NCBI RefSeq assembly: GCF_016801985.1
Contig: NZ_JAEVLS010000004.1
Location: 1 to 64,000, forward strand
Source of the DNA: Steroidobacter gossypii
GTDB taxonomy: Bacteria; Pseudomonadota; Gammaproteobacteria; Steroidobacterales; Steroidobacteraceae
Direction of reading: 5' to 3'
Length of the DNA: 64,000 bases
A model generated the notes under the pieces. The model had not been told where the DNA came from. It saw nothing but the letters and a program-made list of their open reading frames with translations, and searched no databases. Position 1 is the first letter of the stretch. Each line of letters starts with the position of its first letter. Positions 62,301 to 64,000 of this stretch are shown here, piece after piece. Both the position numbers and the translations under genes were made by a program.

Positions 62301-64000
62301 GATATACGACAGGCGCTCGGCAGGATATGTCGGATCAAGCGGCACATAGGCGCAGCCCGCCTTCCACACACCCAATATGGCTACGATCATGTCCAGGCTG
62401 CGACCGATGCACAGACCGACGGCACTTTCCGCAGACAGCCGTTGTGCGAGGAGATATCGAGCCAGCCGATTGGCTCGAGCATTCAGCTCTTTGAAACTGA
62501 GCGATTCGCCCTCGAAGACCACTGCTGTGCGTTCCGGCGTCGCCGCGGCCGTCGCCTCAAACAGCCGATGCACACATATATATGTGTGGTTCGCCTCCGC
62601 GCCCTGCCACGCCGACATCCGCTCGGCATCTGCAGCCGTGACCAATGGCTTGGCGAACAGGGGCTGTTCCGGCGCCTCGACGATTCGCTCCAGCAGCAGC
62701 TCGAACGATGCCGCCAGTGTGGCCAGTGTCGAGGGCTCGAACAGGCGCGTCGCATAGATCCAGGTCAGCGCCAGGCCGTCGGTGCGCTCGTGGGCGTTCA
62801 GGCTGAGATCGAATTTGGCAACGACTTCGTTGGAATCCCGCTTCAGCCTGCGACCGAGCAGCTCACGGACCGGCGCCCTTGCCTCGTCATGGTTCAGCGC
62901 GAACAGGATCTGGAGCACCGGCGTGTGGCTCAGGCTGCGCTCCGGCTGCAGATCGTCCACCAGCAGATCGAACGGCACTTCCTGGTGTTCGAACGCTTCC
63001 AGGATCATTGCTCGATTGCGCGTCAGCAGCTGATCGAAACTCTCTCGTGGCGATACGTCACTTCGGAGCACCAGCGTGTTGACGAAGAAGCCGATCAGCG
63101 GCTCGAGGTCCTTGTGGGTGCGGCCCGCGATCGGGCTGCCCATCACGATGTCCTGTTCGCGGCTCCAGTAGCTCAGCAGCGCCGCGAAGGCACTTTGCAG
63201 CACCATGAACAGGCTGGCGTTGTGATGTGCCGCCAACGTTTGCAGCCGCTCCAACAGTGCCTTGCCCAGACGCTGCTCGAACATACCGCCCGTGAAGTCC
63301 ATCTGCGCCGGGCGCACACGGTCCAGCGGCAAGCTGTGCACCGTTGGTATGCCCGCCAGCTGTGACTGCCAGTAAGCACGCTTGCGAGCGAACTCCGGCT
63401 CCGCCATCCGAGCGCGCTGCCAGTGCGCGTAGTCTGCGTATTGAACTGAGAGTGGCCGCAGGTTGGCGGATCGGCCTTCGCGATAAGCGTCGTATAGGGC
63501 TTCGAGCTCTCTCAGCAGGATTTGCATCGACCACGCATCCGAAGCGATGTGATGCTGAGTCAGAAGCAGCGCGTGATCTTGCTCACCGAGGCGAACCAAG
63601 CCGGCGCGGATCGGAAATTCATTCGCAAGATCGAAGACGAATCCGCTCTCTTCGCGCCTCAGCTGAGACAGGCGCTCAGCCTGAACATCCGGCGAGTACG
63701 AGGACAGGTCCACCTGCCACAGTGGCAGCGACCTCGGCGCGTGCACCACCTGTCTGGCTTCACCGTTCACCGTAGCGTAGGTGGTCCTCAGAATCTCGTG
63801 ACGCTCGATCAACGCATCCAGGCTGGACTGCAACGCCTGCACGTTCACTGCACCGCTCAGTCGCATTCCCGCGGGAATGTTGTATTGCGCGCCGCCGCCT
63901 TCGAGCTGATCGATAAACCACAATCGTTGCTGGGCAGACGACAACGGCAATGCGGCTTCCCGTGGAACCTGCGGAATGGGTCCCGACTCTCCCGTCGACA
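59400..64000 (-). CDS. NRPS-1: C-A(Gln)-T-E, partial at right edge
   Basis: The reading frame is open to base 64000, so the gene begins outside the window; 1533 residues are visible. They start with a linker ([20 protein letters not shown]) typical of the entry to an LCL-type C domain. The C domain has HHIASDAWS. The A domain pocket reads D-A-Q-D-V-G-V-V-D-K, nearly the glutamine code DAQDLGVVDK. The T domain has LGGDSI (near 60925). The final domain is a full epimerase: [10 protein letters not shown] (His pair at 60369-60374), [18 protein letters not shown] and FNYRGRFD. It should supply a D-Gln residue. Whether it is the first module or follows others is unknown because the 5' end is missing. 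The downstream NRPS-2 begins with a degenerate C domain, so the transfer step is unclear. Confidence 0.95.
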   Translation of the reverse strand, partial: STGESGPIPQVPREAALPLSSAQQRLWFIDQLEGGGAQYNIPAGMRLSGAVNVQALQSSLDALIERHEILRTTYATVNGEARQVVHAPRSLPLWQVDLSSYSPDVQAERLSQLRREESGFVFDLANEFPIRAGLVRLGEQDHALLLTQHHIASDAWSMQILLRELEALYDAYREGRSANLRPLSVQYADYAHWQRARMAEPEFARKRAYWQSQLAGIPTVHSLPLDRVRPAQMDFTGGMFEQRLGKALLERLQTLAAHHNASLFMVLQSAFAALLSYWSREQDIVMGSPIAGRTHKDLEPLIGFFVNTLVLRSDVSPRESFDQLLTRNRAMILEAFEHQEVPFDLLVDDLQPERSLSHTPVLQILFALNHDEARAPVRELLGRRLKRDSNEVVAKFDLSLNAHERTDGLALTWIYATRLFEPSTLATLAASFELLLERIVEAPEQPLFAKPLVTAADAERMSAWQGAEANHTYICVHRLFEATAAATPERTAVVFEGESLSFKELNARANRLARYLLAQRLSAESAVGLCIGRSLDMIVAILGVWKAGCAYVPLDPTYPAERLSYISKDSGLALVLTQQQHRDALECDVPVLCLDDGEFQDRIRGYGSGDVDEVTRLSPASLAYVIYTSGTTGRPNGVAVAHQSVFNLAANLRELIGQDVTAAWGWIASFAFDASVQAIAQLASGRPVVIFPDEARRDPQILARRLAGFPLAAIDCTPSILESWLSVGLGEQLPDLVIGGEPISAELWTRLLEWQKDCGRRAFNVYGPTETCVDSCWTVIGGPKPNIGRPLSNVQQYVCDERLNPVPPLCIGELYVGGVGVSRGYLNRPPLTAERFVPDPFAGAPGSRMYRTGDLVRYLQNGELEYIGRVDDQVKIRGFRIELSEIESRLHRCSGVAAAAVVLRRLGDRQAIVGYIVPTRESELSSDAQLASDEFAATLREELNNMLPDYMVPAFFVTVAKLPINVHGKIDRRSLPTLDLAAAARGDYTPPQNEIQRLLCDVWQRLLRVPRVGIDENFFALGGDSILAMQIVAAARKVGVSMRVRQLFEHQTIRTLSYCVDTATLQAQGKSSITGPLKLLPVQKRFLASGLTNLNHYNLSVLLETTALTASGVREMVGALYQRHDALRIRFERTGARWTAEHMPLTDDLIEAAAHHVDLSSVETAARRTRIEAMCEELQRSLDIERGVLLKAAYFDLGGGSGRLLLIIHHLVMDWVSWRIVLADLERATRQVTSGQPIMMPPKVCSYQQWGDAIHEYAHSDGLAAEQGFWLEQLADDVDDFADVQPHAGSAEGSIYSCGFELDQNDTRSLLTDCAQRYGARADELLLSALAIAHAEWRDRSRFRVEVQGHGREEIFQAIDVTETVGWFTTAYPLIIDVEPADAIDANVDRVKHRCRSVPKHGFGFNILTEITNDPMLSQRDRARRRDTIGFNYRGRFDNSINQESAFTIAPESKGSELDPREAFQSRNLVEVIAMTARGRLSVKLISSSQFLAETKARDLLSAFERALGRMIAAADDPTESDRQDLESSLEA

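Overview
The window is bacterial, GC-rich and Gram-negative. TonB-dependent receptors, a lipoprotein, a MacA/MacB-type exporter and a proton-oligopeptide transporter all point to an outer membrane, and the overall gene style suggests a gammaproteobacterium of the Steroidobacter/Lysobacter kind. That taxonomic guess comes from gene style only, not from a search.

Left part (1-12071): a truncated NRPS condensation-domain coding stretch runs off the left edge (1-228, minus). A tight minus-strand operon follows, reading TonB-dependent receptor (12071) -> S9 peptidase -> MFS permease -> CocE/S15-type hydrolase -> alpha-oxoamine synthase -> dipeptide epimerase -> SxxK serine hydrolase (685). It looks like a system that imports and remodels or degrades an unusual peptide-derived compound. 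The PLP oxoamine synthase is the odd member.

Middle part (12815-22004): assorted housekeeping and accessory genes. These are a DedA membrane protein, an exported HAF-repeat protein, a broken SnoaL-like gene, a RidA-family protein with a divergent LysR regulator, a second TonB-dependent receptor, a small lipoprotein, an AIM24 protein and a POT peptide transporter.

Right part (22142 to beyond 64000, all minus strand, gaps of 0-34 bp or 1-4 bp overlaps): one large NRPS/PKS operon. Its order is NRPS-1 [C-A(Gln)-T-E, partial] -> MbtH -> SyrP-like Asp beta-hydroxylase -> PhyH-type oxygenase -> NRPS-2 [C*-A(Asp)-T-E', C-A(Asp)-T-E', C-A(Asp)-T-E] -> NRPS-3 [C-A(Asp)-T] -> PKS [KS-AT(malonyl)-KR-ACP] -> NRPS-4 [C-A(beta-Ala)-T] -> NRPS-5 [Cy-A(Cys) with embedded Ox-T-C] -> HlyD/MacA adaptor -> ABC ATPase -> MacB-like permease. 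Specificities were read by hand from the A-domain pocket residues (GrsA numbering): DAQDVGVVDK, DLTKVGHVGK, DLTKLGHVGK (twice), DLTKVGHVGK, VDAVTSLADK and DLYNMSLIWK.

If the line is collinear, the product is D-Gln, then a run of four Asp-derived residues (some probably beta-hydroxylated), the last Asp extended by a reduced malonate unit to a 4-amino-3-hydroxyadipate-like unit, then beta-Ala, then a thiazole carboxylate. A terminal condensation domain takes the place of a thioesterase. The acidic (hydroxy)Asp block resembles beta-hydroxyaspartate siderophores. The beta-Ala-thiazole-terminal-C end resembles the C-terminal part of bleomycin assembly. I do not recognise this combination as a described pathway, and it is the most interesting content of the window. 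Two epimerization-like domains in NRPS-2 carry HPxxxDG instead of HHxxxDG, and NRPS-2 contains a recent internal duplication of about 3.2 kb plus a 57-bp tandem repeat.
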